Origin: Rivularia sp963920925 | GTDB taxonomy: Bacteria > Cyanobacteriota > Cyanobacteriia > Cyanobacteriales > Nostocaceae | Assembly (NCBI RefSeq): GCF_963920925.1 | Contig: NZ_CAWUDI010000005.1 | Location: 124,001-188,000, forward strand | Direction: 5' to 3' | DNA: 64,000 nucleotides | Shown here: positions 15,915-25,750 of the stretch, in pieces | Layout: each line of letters opens with the position of its first letter | Numbering within the stretch: the stretch's first letter is position 1 | Translations under genes and position numbers: made by a program | Notes under the pieces: generated by a model | What the model saw: only the letters and a program-made list of their open reading frames with translations | What the model was told of the DNA's origin: nothing | Databases searched by the model: none

Positions 15915-18900
15915 ATGGGCATGAATTACGACTCAATGACAGAACCGGGCTTCATGTTGCCCGATTTGATTGAAATTCAACGTTCTAGCTTCCGCTGGTT
16001 TTTAGAAGAAGGGTTAATAGAAGAGCTTGATTCCTTCAGTCCCATCACAGATTATACCGGCAAATTAGAACTGCACTTTTTAGGGCAAAATTATAAGCTC
16101 AAAGAACCTAAATATGGTGTAGATGAATCGAAGCGACGCGACAGCACCTACGCGGTGCAAATGTACGTACCTACACGTTTGATAAATAAAGAGACTGGGG
16201 AAATTAAAGAGCAAGAAGTATTTATTGGTGACTTGCCTTTGATGACCGAACGCGGCACATTTATTATTAACGGTGCAGAGCGAGTAATTGTCAACCAGAT
16301 AGTTCGATCCCCAGGAGTATATTACAAATCCGAAATCGATAAAAACGGTCGTCGTACTTATTCTGCGAGTTTAATTCCCAACCGGGGAGCATGGCTAAAA
16401 TTTGAAACAGACCGTAACGATCTAGTTTGGGTCAGAATTGATAAAACCCGCAAATTATCGGCTCAAGTGTTGCTCAAAGCTTTAGGGCTTACCAACAACG
16501 AAATTTTCGATGCAATGCGTCACCCGGAATACTTCCAAAAAACCATTGAAAAAGAAGGGGAGTTTTCGGAAGAAGAAGCCTTAATGGAATTGTATCGCAA
16601 GCTGCGTCCCGGCGAACCACCTACAGTCTTGGGCGGACAACAGCTTTTAGATTCGCGATTTTTCGACGCAAAACGTTACGATTTAGGTCGCGTCGGACGC
16701 TACAAGCTGAATAAAAAATTACGATTGCAAATTCCAGATACAGTGAGGGTGTTGACGGCTCCAGATATTTTGGCAGCAGTCGATTACCTAATTAACTTAG
16801 AATTTGATATTGGTAATATAGACGACATTGACCACCTGGGGAATCGCCGAGTCAGAAGTGTCGGCGAATTGTTACAAAACCAGGTTCGGGTAGGTTTGAA
16901 CCGTTTGGAGCGGATTATCCGCGAACGTATGACGGTATCCGATTCCGAGTCTTTAACTCCTGCATCCTTGGTTAACCCCAAACCGTTGGTAGCAGCAATC
17001 AAAGAATTCTTTGGTTCCTCACAGCTATCTCAGTTCATGGATCAAACCAATCCTTTAGCAGAACTGACTCACAAACGAAGATTGTCAGCACTTGGTCCTG
17101 GTGGTTTAACTCGGGAACGTGCTGGTTTTGCCGTCCGAGATATTCACCCTTCTCACTACGGACGTATATGTCCGATTGAAACACCAGAAGGTCCAAACGC
17201 TGGACTAATTGGTTCTTTGGCGACTCACGCTAAGGTTAATTCATACGGCTTCTTGGAAACACCTTTCCGTCCTGTAGAAAACGGCAAAGTCATGTTTGAA
17301 AAGCAAGCGCTTTACATGACTGCTGATGAGGAAGATGATTTACGGGTTGCTCCCGGTGATACTCCCCTCGATACAAATGGCTACATTATTGGTACCCAAA
17401 TACCAGTCCGCTACCGTCAAGATTGGGCAACTACCACACCCGAACAGGTAGATTATGTTGCGGTTTCTCCCGTGCAAATTGTTTCGGTAGCAACCAGTTT
17501 AATTCCATTCTTGGAACATGACGACGCTAACCGGGCATTGATGGGGTCGAATATGCAGCGGCAAGCGGTACCGTTGCTCAAACCAGAGCGTCCTTTGGTG
17601 GGAACTGGTTTAGAAGCTCAAGCTGCGAGAGACTCCGGGATGGTGATAGTATCTCGTACCGACGGTGACGTTACCTTTGTAGACGCTACAGAAATTCGCG
17701 TTCGTCCCGCACCAGACCAACCCGAAGAAAAATACGAAATCTCGAAATACCAGCGTTCCAACCAAGATACCTGTTTGAACCAAAGACCTTTGGTAAGGAT
17801 AGGAGAAAAAGTTATTGCCGGACAAGTACTTGCAGATGGTTCTTCTACCGAAGGTGGCGAATTAGCGTTAGGACAAAACATTGTAGTAGCCTATATGCCT
17901 TGGGAAGGCTACAACTACGAAGATGCGATCTTAATTAGCGAACGCTTGGTACAAGATGATGTTTATACTTCAATTCACATTGAAAAGTATGAAATTGAGG
18001 CAAGACAAACCAAGCTGGGGCCAGAAGAAATCACCAGAGAAATTCCTAACGTTGGTGAAGACGCGCTGCGAAATTTAGACGAGCAGGGAATTATCCGCGT
18101 TGGTGCTTGGGTAGAAGCTGGAGATATCTTAGTAGGTAAAGTTACACCTAAAGGTGAATCCGACCAGCCACCAGAAGAGAAATTATTGCGAGCAATTTTT
18201 GGGGAAAAAGCCAGAGATGTAAGAGATAACTCCTTGAGAGTCCCCAACGGAGAGAAAGGAAGAGTCGTAGATGTCCGGATATTTACCCGCGAGCAAGGTG
18301 ACGAACTTCCACCAGGAGCAAACATGGTGGTGCGAGTTTACGTAGCTCAAAAACGGAAAATTCAAGTCGGCGACAAAATGGCGGGAAGGCACGGTAATAA
18401 AGGAATTATTTCCAAGATATTACCTTTAGAAGATATGCCTTACTTACCAGACGGTTCTTGTGTGGATATCGTACTCAATCCTTTGGGCGTACCGAGCCGA
18501 ATGAACGTAGGACAAGTGTTCGAGTGCTTATTGGGTTGGGCAGGTCATACCTTGGGAGTAAGATTTAAGATTACGCCTTTCGACGAAATGTATGGCGAAG
18601 AATCATCCAGGCAAATCGTTCATGGCAAGCTGCAAGAAGCAAGAGACGAAACCGGCAAAGACTGGGTATATAATCCCAACGATTCCGGAAAAATTCAAGT
18701 TTATGACGGTCGTACAGGCGAACCTTTCGACCGAGCAGTGACTATTGGCGTAGCTTATATGCTCAAATTAGTCCACTTGGTAGACGATAAAATTCACGCT
18801 CGTTCAACAGGTCCTTACTCGTTGGTTACACAACAGCCATTGGGTGGTAAAGCGCAGCAGGGTGGTCAGCGTTTCGGAGAAATGGAAGTATGGGCATTGG

Positions 18901-19220
18901 AAGCATTCGGTGCAGCTTATACCTTGCAAGAATTGCTTACCGTTAAATCCGACGATATGCAAGGACGTAACGAAGCCCTTAACGCCATTGTGAAAGGAAA
19001 AGCAATTCCTCGTCCGGGAACACCAGAATCATTCAAAGTATTGATGCGAGAGCTACAGTCATTGGGACTTGATATCGCCGTTCACAAAGTAGAAACTCAA
19101 AACGACGGTAGTTCCTTGGATGTAGAAGTTGACCTCATGGCAGACCAAAACTCTCGTCGTACACCACCCCGTCCGACTTACGAATCTCTTACCCGCGAGT
19201 CGATAGAAGAAGAACAATAA
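15915..19220 (+). CDS. rpoB: RNA polymerase beta subunit
   Basis: An 1101-residue catalytic subunit of RNA polymerase, within the usual 1080-1130 residues of cyanobacteria. Landmarks in order: the N-terminal protrusion/lobe opening (EPGFMLPDLIEIQRSSFRWFL), IINGAERVIVNQIVRSPG, the rifampicin-pocket region (SQLSQFMDQTNPLAELTHKR and RRLSALGPGGL near residues 373-400), the ICPIETPEGPNAGLI motif, AYMPWEGYNYEDAI, and the KMAGRHGNKGIIS active-site block, ending with the EMEVWALEAFGAAYTL clamp segment. Rifampicin-pocket residues look normal. Start chosen at ATG 15915; an alternative ATG lies two codons on. First gene of the polymerase operon. Confidence 0.98.
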   Translation: MGMNYDSMTEPGFMLPDLIEIQRSSFRWFLEEGLIEELDSFSPITDYTGKLELHFLGQNYKLKEPKYGVDESKRRDSTYAVQMYVPTRLINKETGEIKEQEVFIGDLPLMTERGTFIINGAERVIVNQIVRSPGVYYKSEIDKNGRRTYSASLIPNRGAWLKFETDRNDLVWVRIDKTRKLSAQVLLKALGLTNNEIFDAMRHPEYFQKTIEKEGEFSEEEALMELYRKLRPGEPPTVLGGQQLLDSRFFDAKRYDLGRVGRYKLNKKLRLQIPDTVRVLTAPDILAAVDYLINLEFDIGNIDDIDHLGNRRVRSVGELLQNQVRVGLNRLERIIRERMTVSDSESLTPASLVNPKPLVAAIKEFFGSSQLSQFMDQTNPLAELTHKRRLSALGPGGLTRERAGFAVRDIHPSHYGRICPIETPEGPNAGLIGSLATHAKVNSYGFLETPFRPVENGKVMFEKQALYMTADEEDDLRVAPGDTPLDTNGYIIGTQIPVRYRQDWATTTPEQVDYVAVSPVQIVSVATSLIPFLEHDDANRALMGSNMQRQAVPLLKPERPLVGTGLEAQAARDSGMVIVSRTDGDVTFVDATEIRVRPAPDQPEEKYEISKYQRSNQDTCLNQRPLVRIGEKVIAGQVLADGSSTEGGELALGQNIVVAYMPWEGYNYEDAILISERLVQDDVYTSIHIEKYEIEARQTKLGPEEITREIPNVGEDALRNLDEQGIIRVGAWVEAGDILVGKVTPKGESDQPPEEKLLRAIFGEKARDVRDNSLRVPNGEKGRVVDVRIFTREQGDELPPGANMVVRVYVAQKRKIQVGDKMAGRHGNKGIISKILPLEDMPYLPDGSCVDIVLNPLGVPSRMNVGQVFECLLGWAGHTLGVRFKITPFDEMYGEESSRQIVHGKLQEARDETGKDWVYNPNDSGKIQVYDGRTGEPFDRAVTIGVAYMLKLVHLVDDKIHARSTGPYSLVTQQPLGGKAQQGGQRFGEMEVWALEAFGAAYTLQELLTVKSDDMQGRNEALNAIVKGKAIPRPGTPESFKVLMRELQSLGLDIAVHKVETQNDGSSLDVEVDLMADQNSRRTPPRPTYESLTRESIEEEQ

Positions 19221-19357
19221 TTGGTAACTGGTAATTGCGAATAGGTAATTGGGAATTGGGAACTGGAAATAAAATTATTACCCATTACCCATTACCTATT
19301 ACCCATTACCCATTACTCACAACTAACTACTAACTACTAACTACTAACAACAAAGAG
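19221..19357. repeat. Short tandemly repeated sequence between rpoB and rpoC1
   Basis: The gap is almost wholly made of cyanobacterial heptamer repeats: ggtaattg/gggaattg words, then cattacc series at about 19277-19320, then ctaacta series to about 19349, ending 8 bases before the rpoC1 start. This places repeat DNA in the leader of an essential gene. Confidence 0.8.
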
Positions 19358-21235
19358 ATGAGAAATTCTCAAAATAATCAGTTTGATTACGTAAAAATTG
19401 GCTTGGCTTCACCCGAACGTATTCGTCAGTGGGGAGAAAGGACTTTACCCAATTCTCAGGTAGTTGGAGAAGTAACTAAGCCGGAGACGATTAACTACCG
19501 TACTCTAAAGCCTGAGATGGATGGGCTTTTTTGCGAACGAATTTTTGGCCCCGCAAAAGATTGGGAATGCCACTGCGGTAAATACAAGCGAGTACGTCAC
19601 AGAGGTATTGTTTGCGAGCGCTGCGGTGTAGAAGTCACCGAATCGAGAGTGCGCCGTCACCGCATGGGCTATATCAAATTGGCCGCGCCAGTAGCTCATG
19701 TTTGGTATCTCAAAGGTATTCCCAGCTATATTTCCATCCTTTTAGATATGCCTTTAAGGGATGTAGAACAAATAGTTTATTTCAATTCCTACGTTGTTCT
19801 GAGTGAAGGAAATGCGGAATCATTAAGCTATAAGCAGTTACTTACAGAAGATCAGTGGCTAGAAATTGAAGACCAGATTTACAGCGAAGACTCTACCCTA
19901 GAAGGTGTAGAAGTTGGTATTGGTGCTGAAGCTTTGCTGCGGTTGTTAGCCGATATCAACTTAGAGCCAGAAGCTGAAACATTGCGAGAGAATATTACTA
20001 ACGCTAAAGGTCAAAAACGAGCTAAGTTAATTAAGCGCTTAAGGGTAATAGATAACTTTATCGCGACTGGCTCGAAGCCCGAATGGATGGTTATGACGGT
20101 GATTCCGGTAATTCCTCCAGATTTGCGCCCAATGGTACAGCTTGATGGTGGTCGTTTTGCTACCAGCGATTTAAATGACCTGTATCGTCGCGTGATTAAC
20201 CGTAACAATCGTTTGGCGAGATTGCAAGAAATTCTGGCACCAGAGATTATCGTCCGTAATGAAAAACGGATGTTGCAAGAAGCAGTAGATGCTCTTATTG
20301 ATAATGGTCGTCGGGGACGTACTGTTGTTGGTGCAAATAACCGTCCGTTGAAATCCTTATCCGACATTATTGAAGGTAAACAAGGACGTTTCCGTCAAAA
20401 CTTGTTGGGTAAACGGGTAGACTATTCCGGAAGAAGCGTAATCGTAGTTGGTCCCAAACTTCAAATTCACCAGTGCGGATTGCCAAGGGAAATGGCGATC
20501 GAATTATTCCAGCCTTTTGTAATTAATCGATTAATTAGAGGCGGTATGGTAAATAATATCAAAGCTGCGAAGAAATTAATCGCTAGGTCAGATCCCCAAG
20601 TTTGGGATGTTCTCGAAGAAGTGATTGAAGGACACCCAGTCATGCTCAACCGTGCCCCAACCTTACACCGTTTGGGTATCCAAGCTTTTGAGCCAATTTT
20701 GGTAGAAGGAAGAGCAATTCAGCTGCATCCATTGGTATGTCCGGCATTTAACGCTGACTTCGACGGCGACCAAATGGCGGTACACGTACCTTTATCTTTG
20801 GAATCGCAATCGGAAGCAAGATTGTTGATGCTCGCTTCCAACAATATACTTTCACCTGCTACTGGTACGCCGATTATTACGCCCAGCCAAGATATGGTAT
20901 TGGGAGCATATTATTTAACCGCAGAAAATCCTGATGCTAGTAAAGGAGCAGGCGGTTATTATTACTCTTTAGAAGACGTAGTAATGGCTTACGAGCAACA
21001 GCAAGTACACCTGCACTCTTACGTTTACGTCCGCTACGACGGCGAAGTAGAACAAGATGTAGAAGATAAAAAACCCTTAGAAGTCATAGACAACGAAGAT
21101 GGTACCCGTACTCTACGCTACAAATTCCGTCGCGTTAGAGAAGATGCAACAGGAAATTTACTTTCTCAATATATATATACAACACCCGGTCGCGTTATTT
21201 ACAACATGGCAATTCAGGAAGCGTTAGCGAGTTAG
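19358..21235 (+). CDS. rpoC1: RNA polymerase gamma subunit (N-terminal beta-prime)
   Basis: A 625-residue protein equal to the N-terminal part of bacterial beta-prime, a split found in cyanobacteria and plastids. It carries the zinc ribbon (CHCGKYKRVRHRGIVCERCGVE, four cysteines, residues about 70-91), the clamp and rudder region, and the catalytic NADFDGDQM loop near residue 465 whose three aspartates bind the catalytic magnesium. The protein ends shortly after YTTPGRVIYNMAIQEALAS, as in other cyanobacteria. Second gene of the polymerase operon. Confidence 0.98.
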   Translation: MRNSQNNQFDYVKIGLASPERIRQWGERTLPNSQVVGEVTKPETINYRTLKPEMDGLFCERIFGPAKDWECHCGKYKRVRHRGIVCERCGVEVTESRVRRHRMGYIKLAAPVAHVWYLKGIPSYISILLDMPLRDVEQIVYFNSYVVLSEGNAESLSYKQLLTEDQWLEIEDQIYSEDSTLEGVEVGIGAEALLRLLADINLEPEAETLRENITNAKGQKRAKLIKRLRVIDNFIATGSKPEWMVMTVIPVIPPDLRPMVQLDGGRFATSDLNDLYRRVINRNNRLARLQEILAPEIIVRNEKRMLQEAVDALIDNGRRGRTVVGANNRPLKSLSDIIEGKQGRFRQNLLGKRVDYSGRSVIVVGPKLQIHQCGLPREMAIELFQPFVINRLIRGGMVNNIKAAKKLIARSDPQVWDVLEEVIEGHPVMLNRAPTLHRLGIQAFEPILVEGRAIQLHPLVCPAFNADFDGDQMAVHVPLSLESQSEARLLMLASNNILSPATGTPIITPSQDMVLGAYYLTAENPDASKGAGGYYYSLEDVVMAYEQQQVHLHSYVYVRYDGEVEQDVEDKKPLEVIDNEDGTRTLRYKFRRVREDATGNLLSQYIYTTPGRVIYNMAIQEALAS

Positions 21236-21405
21236 GGAATGGGGCATTGGGCATTGGGGATTGGTTCCACCGGAGTTTTAAATTATTTAATCTACCCCCT
21301 CTCCCCATTACCAACTACCTAAAATCTAAAATCTGTCTTAGAAAGTTTGATGGGGTTGGTTTCCGTCCCATCAACTTTCCGCAAAATCTAAAATTTAAAA
21401 TTGAA
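21236..21405. other. rpoC1-rpoC2 spacer with heptamer repeats and a hairpin
   Basis: The 170-base spacer starts with gggcattggg heptamer-type repeats (21238-21265), then words of ctaaaatctaaaatct kind, then a long hairpin at 21341-21379. The rpoC2 frame is open throughout this spacer, which makes an artificially long frame from 21247. Confidence 0.6.
21341..21379 (+). promoter_or_regulatory. Strong intercistronic hairpin before rpoC2
   Basis: GAAAGTTTGATGGG (21341-21354) pairs with CCCATCAACTTTC (21367-21379) except for one bulged T; the loop is twelve bases. It ends 26 bases before the rpoC2 start. It has no T-run, so RNA processing, mRNA stability or translation control are more likely than termination. 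Confidence 0.55.
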
Positions 21406-24400
21406 ATGAACGAAAACATGATTTTCCGCAACCGCGTAGTTGATAAAAAACAACTCAAAAAGTTGATTGCGTGGGGTTTCACAACTTTCGGTACCGCACG
21501 GACGGCGGTAATGGCGGATAAGTTAAAGGATTTGGGTTTCCGCTATGCAACAAAGGCTGGAGTTTCTATTAGTGTTGATGACCTAATGGTTCCACCTTCT
21601 AAGCGATCGCTACTTGAAGCTGCTGAAGAAGAAATTCGCGCTACTGAAAAACGTTACCAGCGCGGGGAAATTACTGAAGTAGAACGTTTTCAGAAGGTAA
21701 TTGATACTTGGAACGGTACTTCTGAAGCTCTTAAGGATGAGGTGGTAAGTCACTTTAAGAGCAATAATCCCCTGAACTCAGTTTACATGATGGCGTTTAG
21801 TGGTGCTAGGGGTAATATTTCCCAGGTACGCCAGTTGGTGGGAATGCGGGGACTAATGGCAGATCCACAAGGAGAAATCATTGACTTACCAATCAAAACG
21901 AATTTCCGCGAAGGACTTACCGTTACCGAATATATTATTTCTTCTTACGGTGCCCGTAAAGGATTGGTGGATACTGCACTAAGAACCGCCGACAGTGGTT
22001 ATTTAACCAGACGTTTGGTGGACGTATCCCAGGATGTGATTATCCGCGAAACCGACTGCGGTACTTCTCGTGGTATTCCCGTTGTGGCGATGATGGAGGG
22101 AAGTAAAACTTTAATTCCTATTTCCAGTCGTCTTTTGGGAAGAGCCGTTAACGAAGATGTGGTGCATCCGAAAACTGGGGAAGTACTTGCTACTCGCAAT
22201 ACTGCAATTACCGAAGAACTCGCAGACGAAATTGAAGCGGCTGGGATTACAAAGGTAGAAGTTCGTTCTCCCCTAACTTGCGAAGCCGCACGTAGTGTAT
22301 GTCAGCATTGTTACGGCTGGAGTTTGGCACACGCTAAAATGGTAGATTTAGGCGAAGCTGTAGGTATTATTGCCGCTCAAAGTATTGGGGAACCCGGTAC
22401 TCAGCTAACCATGCGTACCTTCCACACCGGGGGTGTATTTACTGGGGAAGTCGCGCAACAGGTACGAGCCAAAGCCGATGGTACGGTTCGCTTCAAGGGT
22501 AAAGTCCGCACCAGACCTTACCGTACTCGTCACGGTGAAGATGCTCTGTTTGTAGAGGCAAACGGTATCTTAACTTTAGAACCCCAAGGTAGTCCTAAAT
22601 CGGCAGGAATGGAAATTGACGTAACTAAAGGTTCAACTTTATACGTTAATAATGGCTCTAAAATTAAGCAGGGTCAACTGTTGGCTGAGGTTGCTTTGGG
22701 TGCAAGAACAACCAGAATTAATACTGAGAAAGCTGTAAAAGATGTAGCTTCTGATATTGCCGGACAAGTCAGATTTGCCGATGTCGTTGCAGAACAAAAA
22801 ACTGACCGTCAAGGCAATACCACCACTACAGCAGTGAGGGGTGGTTTGATTTGGATTCTTTCGGGAGAGGTATATAATTTACCACCCGGAGCAGAATTAA
22901 TAGTTGAAAACGGCGATCGCATTGAAAGTAATGGTGTAATAGCCGAAACCCAGTTGAATTCTCAACATGGTGGTGGTGTACGTTTACCCGAAGCAACTCC
23001 GGGTAAAAGTACTCGCGAGATTGAGATTATGACTGCTTCGATAGTTTTGGATCGAGCGGAAGTTACGGTTCAAAGCAGTCAAGGGCGTAACAACTATTTA
23101 ATTAGTACTGCCAACAATCAAGTATTTAACCTGAGAGCAACCCCCGGCACAAAAGTACAAAACTCTCAAGTAGTAGCAGAATTAATCGACGACCGCTATC
23201 GTACTGAAAGTGGAGGATTGTTGAAATTCTCTGGGGTGGAGGTGCAGAAGAAGGGTAAGGCAAAACAAGGTTATGAAGTTGTTCAGGGGGGTACCCTACT
23301 GTGGATACCCGAAGAAACTCACGAAGTTAATAAAGACATTTCCTTGTTAATTGTCGAAGACGGACAACTGGTAAACGTTGGCGATGAAGTCGTCAAAGAT
23401 ATCTACAGCCAGAGTACCGGGGTTGTAGAAGTCACTCAGAAAAACGATATTCTGCGGGAAGTGGTAATTAAACCGGGCGAACTGCTAATGGTTGACGATC
23501 CAGAAGCAGTGATGAGCAAAGACGGTACTTTTGTTCAAGCTGGTGAAGAATTTCTGGGTACTACCTTTACAGAACTACGCTATATCGAATACGTAGAGAC
23601 ACCAGAAGGCCCGGCAGTATTGAGCCGTCCGGTAGTTGAGTTTCCCATACCAACCAATCCAGACGTACCATCCACAACTTCAGGTACTGACGAGAATGGG
23701 CGTTCTATCCAGCTAAAAGCAGTACAAAAAATATCCTATAAAGACTCCGAGCGGATCAAGTCTGTAGAAGGTGTTGAACTGCTGCGAACTCAGCTAGTGT
23801 TGGAAATTGGGCAAGAAGGAGAAGAACACAGTACCTCTCCTCTGGCAGCAGATATCGAGCTTGTTACCGATGAAAACGACCCAGAAATTCAGCGCTTGCA
23901 ATTGGTAATTTTAGAATCTTTGGTGATTCGTCGCGATATTGCCGCTGATGCAACTCAAGGATCGACTAGTACTAATTTAGAAGTAGAAGACGGGCAAACC
24001 ATAGAACCTGGTGCTGTAGTAGCTCGTACCCAAATCTTGTGTAAAGAAGGAGGTACTATCCAAGGTGTGAAAGTAAGCACCGATGCACCTCGTCGCTGCT
24101 TGATATTGCGAACTGGCGATACCTTTACCATTAACGTTAATGAAGCTCCTACCTGTAAAGCTGGTGACTTGTTAGTAGAAGGTGCGGAAATTGCTCCTGG
24201 AATATTCGCAGAACAATCCGGACAAGTAGTTAAGGTAGGGAGTAGGGAGCAGAAAGTAGGGAGTAGTGATATAGAAGGAAGTATAGTCCCAAGCGATGAA
24301 TCTTCAAGTCATTATATTACCTTGCGAATAGGTCGTCCCTATCGAGTCAGTCCCGGTGCCATACTACAAGTTGATGATACCGATTTGGTACAGCGCGGCG

Positions 24401-25515
24401 ATAACTTAGTACTGTTGGTATTTGAACGTGCCAAAACCGGGGATATCATCCAAGGTTTACCTAGAATTGAAGAACTACTAGAAGCTCGCAAACCAAAAGA
24501 AGGCTGTATATTAGCTCGTAGAACCGGGGAAGTTAAACCAGTTTACGGCGATGGTGATGAGGCGATCGCCCTGAAGATTCTCGAAGCCGGAGGTGTAGTC
24601 ACTGATTATGCCCTTGGTCCCGGACAAAATATGGTAGTTTCGGAAGGACAAACCGTAGAAACCGGACAACCGCTGACAGACGGGCCATCTAATCCTCATG
24701 AAATCTTGGAAGTATTCTTTAATCAAGGTTCCGACGAAGGAGTTTACGCTTGTGCCAGCCATGCCTTGCAAAAAGTGCAGAGCTTCTTGGTGAATGAAGT
24801 GCAGTCGGTATACCAATCCCAAGGTATTGATATTTCTGACAAACACATTGAAGTAATTGTACGTCAGATGACATCTAAAGTACGGATAGATGATGGCGGC
24901 GATACTACAATGCTTCCTGGGGAATTGATTGAATTGCGTCAAGTTGAGCAAGTCAACGAAGCAATGTCTATTACTGGTGGTGCCAAGGCGCAATATACTC
25001 CAGTATTGTTAGGTATTACCAAAGCATCATTGAACACAGATAGCTTTATCTCCGCTGCATCCTTCCAAGAAACAACTCGCGTCCTAACCGAAGCAGCAAT
25101 TGAAGGTAAGTCCGACTGGCTGCGTGGTTTGAAAGAAAACGTAATTATCGGACGATTGATTCCTGCGGGTACGGGATTCAATGCTTTTGAAGAGATGGGT
25201 ATAGTTGATGACTATGCTGCCGATATGAGCAACAGCGTACTGGATGAAGTTGACGATCCGTTGGATATGGTCTTAGATGACCGTACAGCCCGTACCTATA
25301 ATTTGGATTCTCCAACCATGACTCCAGATTTTGGTAATAGAACTGGTTCATCATCAATATTGGAAGATAGTAGCGATGATTTAATTGCTGATAACGAAGC
25401 TATCAAGGATTTAAGCCCAGTCCAAGATAACAATGATGACTCGGATAACGATAGCGTTTTAAATGATTTGAAAGAATTTGGACTTGACAGCAATTTCTCA
25501 GATGATGAAGAATAG
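21406..25515 (+). CDS. rpoC2: RNA polymerase beta-prime subunit (C-terminal beta-prime)
   Basis: A 1369-residue protein from the ATG at 21406 (MNENMIFRNRVVDKKQLKKL), the start that matches cyanobacterial relatives; the open frame extends upstream to 21247, but that part is spacer repeat DNA. It carries the trigger loop region (GIIAAQSIGEPGTQLTMRTFHTGG near residues 323-346), the second zinc-binding cysteine cluster (CEAARSVCQHCYGW), and the large cyanobacterial sandwich-barrel hybrid insertion between the trigger-loop halves. Near 24234-24266, within the insertion, heptamer-type repeat DNA is translated as a short VGSREQKVGSS insert. The C-terminus is an acidic tail. Confidence 0.97.
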   Translation: MNENMIFRNRVVDKKQLKKLIAWGFTTFGTARTAVMADKLKDLGFRYATKAGVSISVDDLMVPPSKRSLLEAAEEEIRATEKRYQRGEITEVERFQKVIDTWNGTSEALKDEVVSHFKSNNPLNSVYMMAFSGARGNISQVRQLVGMRGLMADPQGEIIDLPIKTNFREGLTVTEYIISSYGARKGLVDTALRTADSGYLTRRLVDVSQDVIIRETDCGTSRGIPVVAMMEGSKTLIPISSRLLGRAVNEDVVHPKTGEVLATRNTAITEELADEIEAAGITKVEVRSPLTCEAARSVCQHCYGWSLAHAKMVDLGEAVGIIAAQSIGEPGTQLTMRTFHTGGVFTGEVAQQVRAKADGTVRFKGKVRTRPYRTRHGEDALFVEANGILTLEPQGSPKSAGMEIDVTKGSTLYVNNGSKIKQGQLLAEVALGARTTRINTEKAVKDVASDIAGQVRFADVVAEQKTDRQGNTTTTAVRGGLIWILSGEVYNLPPGAELIVENGDRIESNGVIAETQLNSQHGGGVRLPEATPGKSTREIEIMTASIVLDRAEVTVQSSQGRNNYLISTANNQVFNLRATPGTKVQNSQVVAELIDDRYRTESGGLLKFSGVEVQKKGKAKQGYEVVQGGTLLWIPEETHEVNKDISLLIVEDGQLVNVGDEVVKDIYSQSTGVVEVTQKNDILREVVIKPGELLMVDDPEAVMSKDGTFVQAGEEFLGTTFTELRYIEYVETPEGPAVLSRPVVEFPIPTNPDVPSTTSGTDENGRSIQLKAVQKISYKDSERIKSVEGVELLRTQLVLEIGQEGEEHSTSPLAADIELVTDENDPEIQRLQLVILESLVIRRDIAADATQGSTSTNLEVEDGQTIEPGAVVARTQILCKEGGTIQGVKVSTDAPRRCLILRTGDTFTINVNEAPTCKAGDLLVEGAEIAPGIFAEQSGQVVKVGSREQKVGSSDIEGSIVPSDESSSHYITLRIGRPYRVSPGAILQVDDTDLVQRGDNLVLLVFERAKTGDIIQGLPRIEELLEARKPKEGCILARRTGEVKPVYGDGDEAIALKILEAGGVVTDYALGPGQNMVVSEGQTVETGQPLTDGPSNPHEILEVFFNQGSDEGVYACASHALQKVQSFLVNEVQSVYQSQGIDISDKHIEVIVRQMTSKVRIDDGGDTTMLPGELIELRQVEQVNEAMSITGGAKAQYTPVLLGITKASLNTDSFISAASFQETTRVLTEAAIEGKSDWLRGLKENVIIGRLIPAGTGFNAFEEMGIVDDYAADMSNSVLDEVDDPLDMVLDDRTARTYNLDSPTMTPDFGNRTGSSSILEDSSDDLIADNEAIKDLSPVQDNNDDSDNDSVLNDLKEFGLDSNFSDDEE
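24234..24266 (+). repeat. Heptamer repeat unit inside the rpoC2 frame
   Basis: Words ggtagggagtaggg and gtagggagtag occur in the rpoC2 coding region, the same kind as the intergenic repeats at 57249-57300. They keep the reading frame and encode VGSREQKVGSS in a surface region just before the ITLRIGRPYRVSPGA strand. Confidence 0.7.
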
Positions 25516-25553
25516 GTTTCTACTAGCACCATCTTGATTTTAATTTTATAAAC

Positions 25554-25582
25554 AATCCCAGGTATTTCCTGGGATTTTTTTT
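25554..25582 (+). terminator. Rho-independent terminator of the rpo operon
   Basis: AATCCCAGG (25554-25562) pairs perfectly with CCTGGGATT (25568-25576) around a five-base loop and is followed by a run of T to 25582. It begins 39 bases after the rpoC2 stop. Confidence 0.9.
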
Positions 25583-25750
25583 GTTTAATTTTTAACAAGA
25601 GGGTTAGGGGGAAGGGGGAATAGAGGAGCGATTATAAGGCAACTAAATATCGTTCTATACACATTGTTCGTAGTAGCGCCGCCTTCGCCTCTCGATTCAG
25701 AATTATGAGGCGAAGACGGCGCGACTACAAACCTTATTACTTGTTTAAAA
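25583..25750. other. Spacer between convergent rpoC2 and GH5 genes
   Basis: Short gap holding the palindrome at 25670-25728 and G-rich repeat words near 25600-25620. No gene. Confidence 0.4.
25670..25728. repeat. REP-like palindrome
   Basis: GTAGTAGCGCCGCCTTCGCC and the following TC pair with GAGGCGAAGACGGCGCGACTAC, leaving a fifteen-base loop and two mismatches or bulges. Much richer in GC than the surroundings. It lies between two converging genes and may also act as a bidirectional terminator. Confidence 0.65.

Noticed and set aside
17618..18325. Minus-strand frames inside rpoB
   Set aside because: Shadows of the rpoB reading frame with serine-rich and proline-rich translations typical of antisense frames.
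21247..21405. N-terminal extension of RpoC2
   Set aside because: These 53 codons are spacer repeat and hairpin DNA; relatives start at the ATG equal to 21406.
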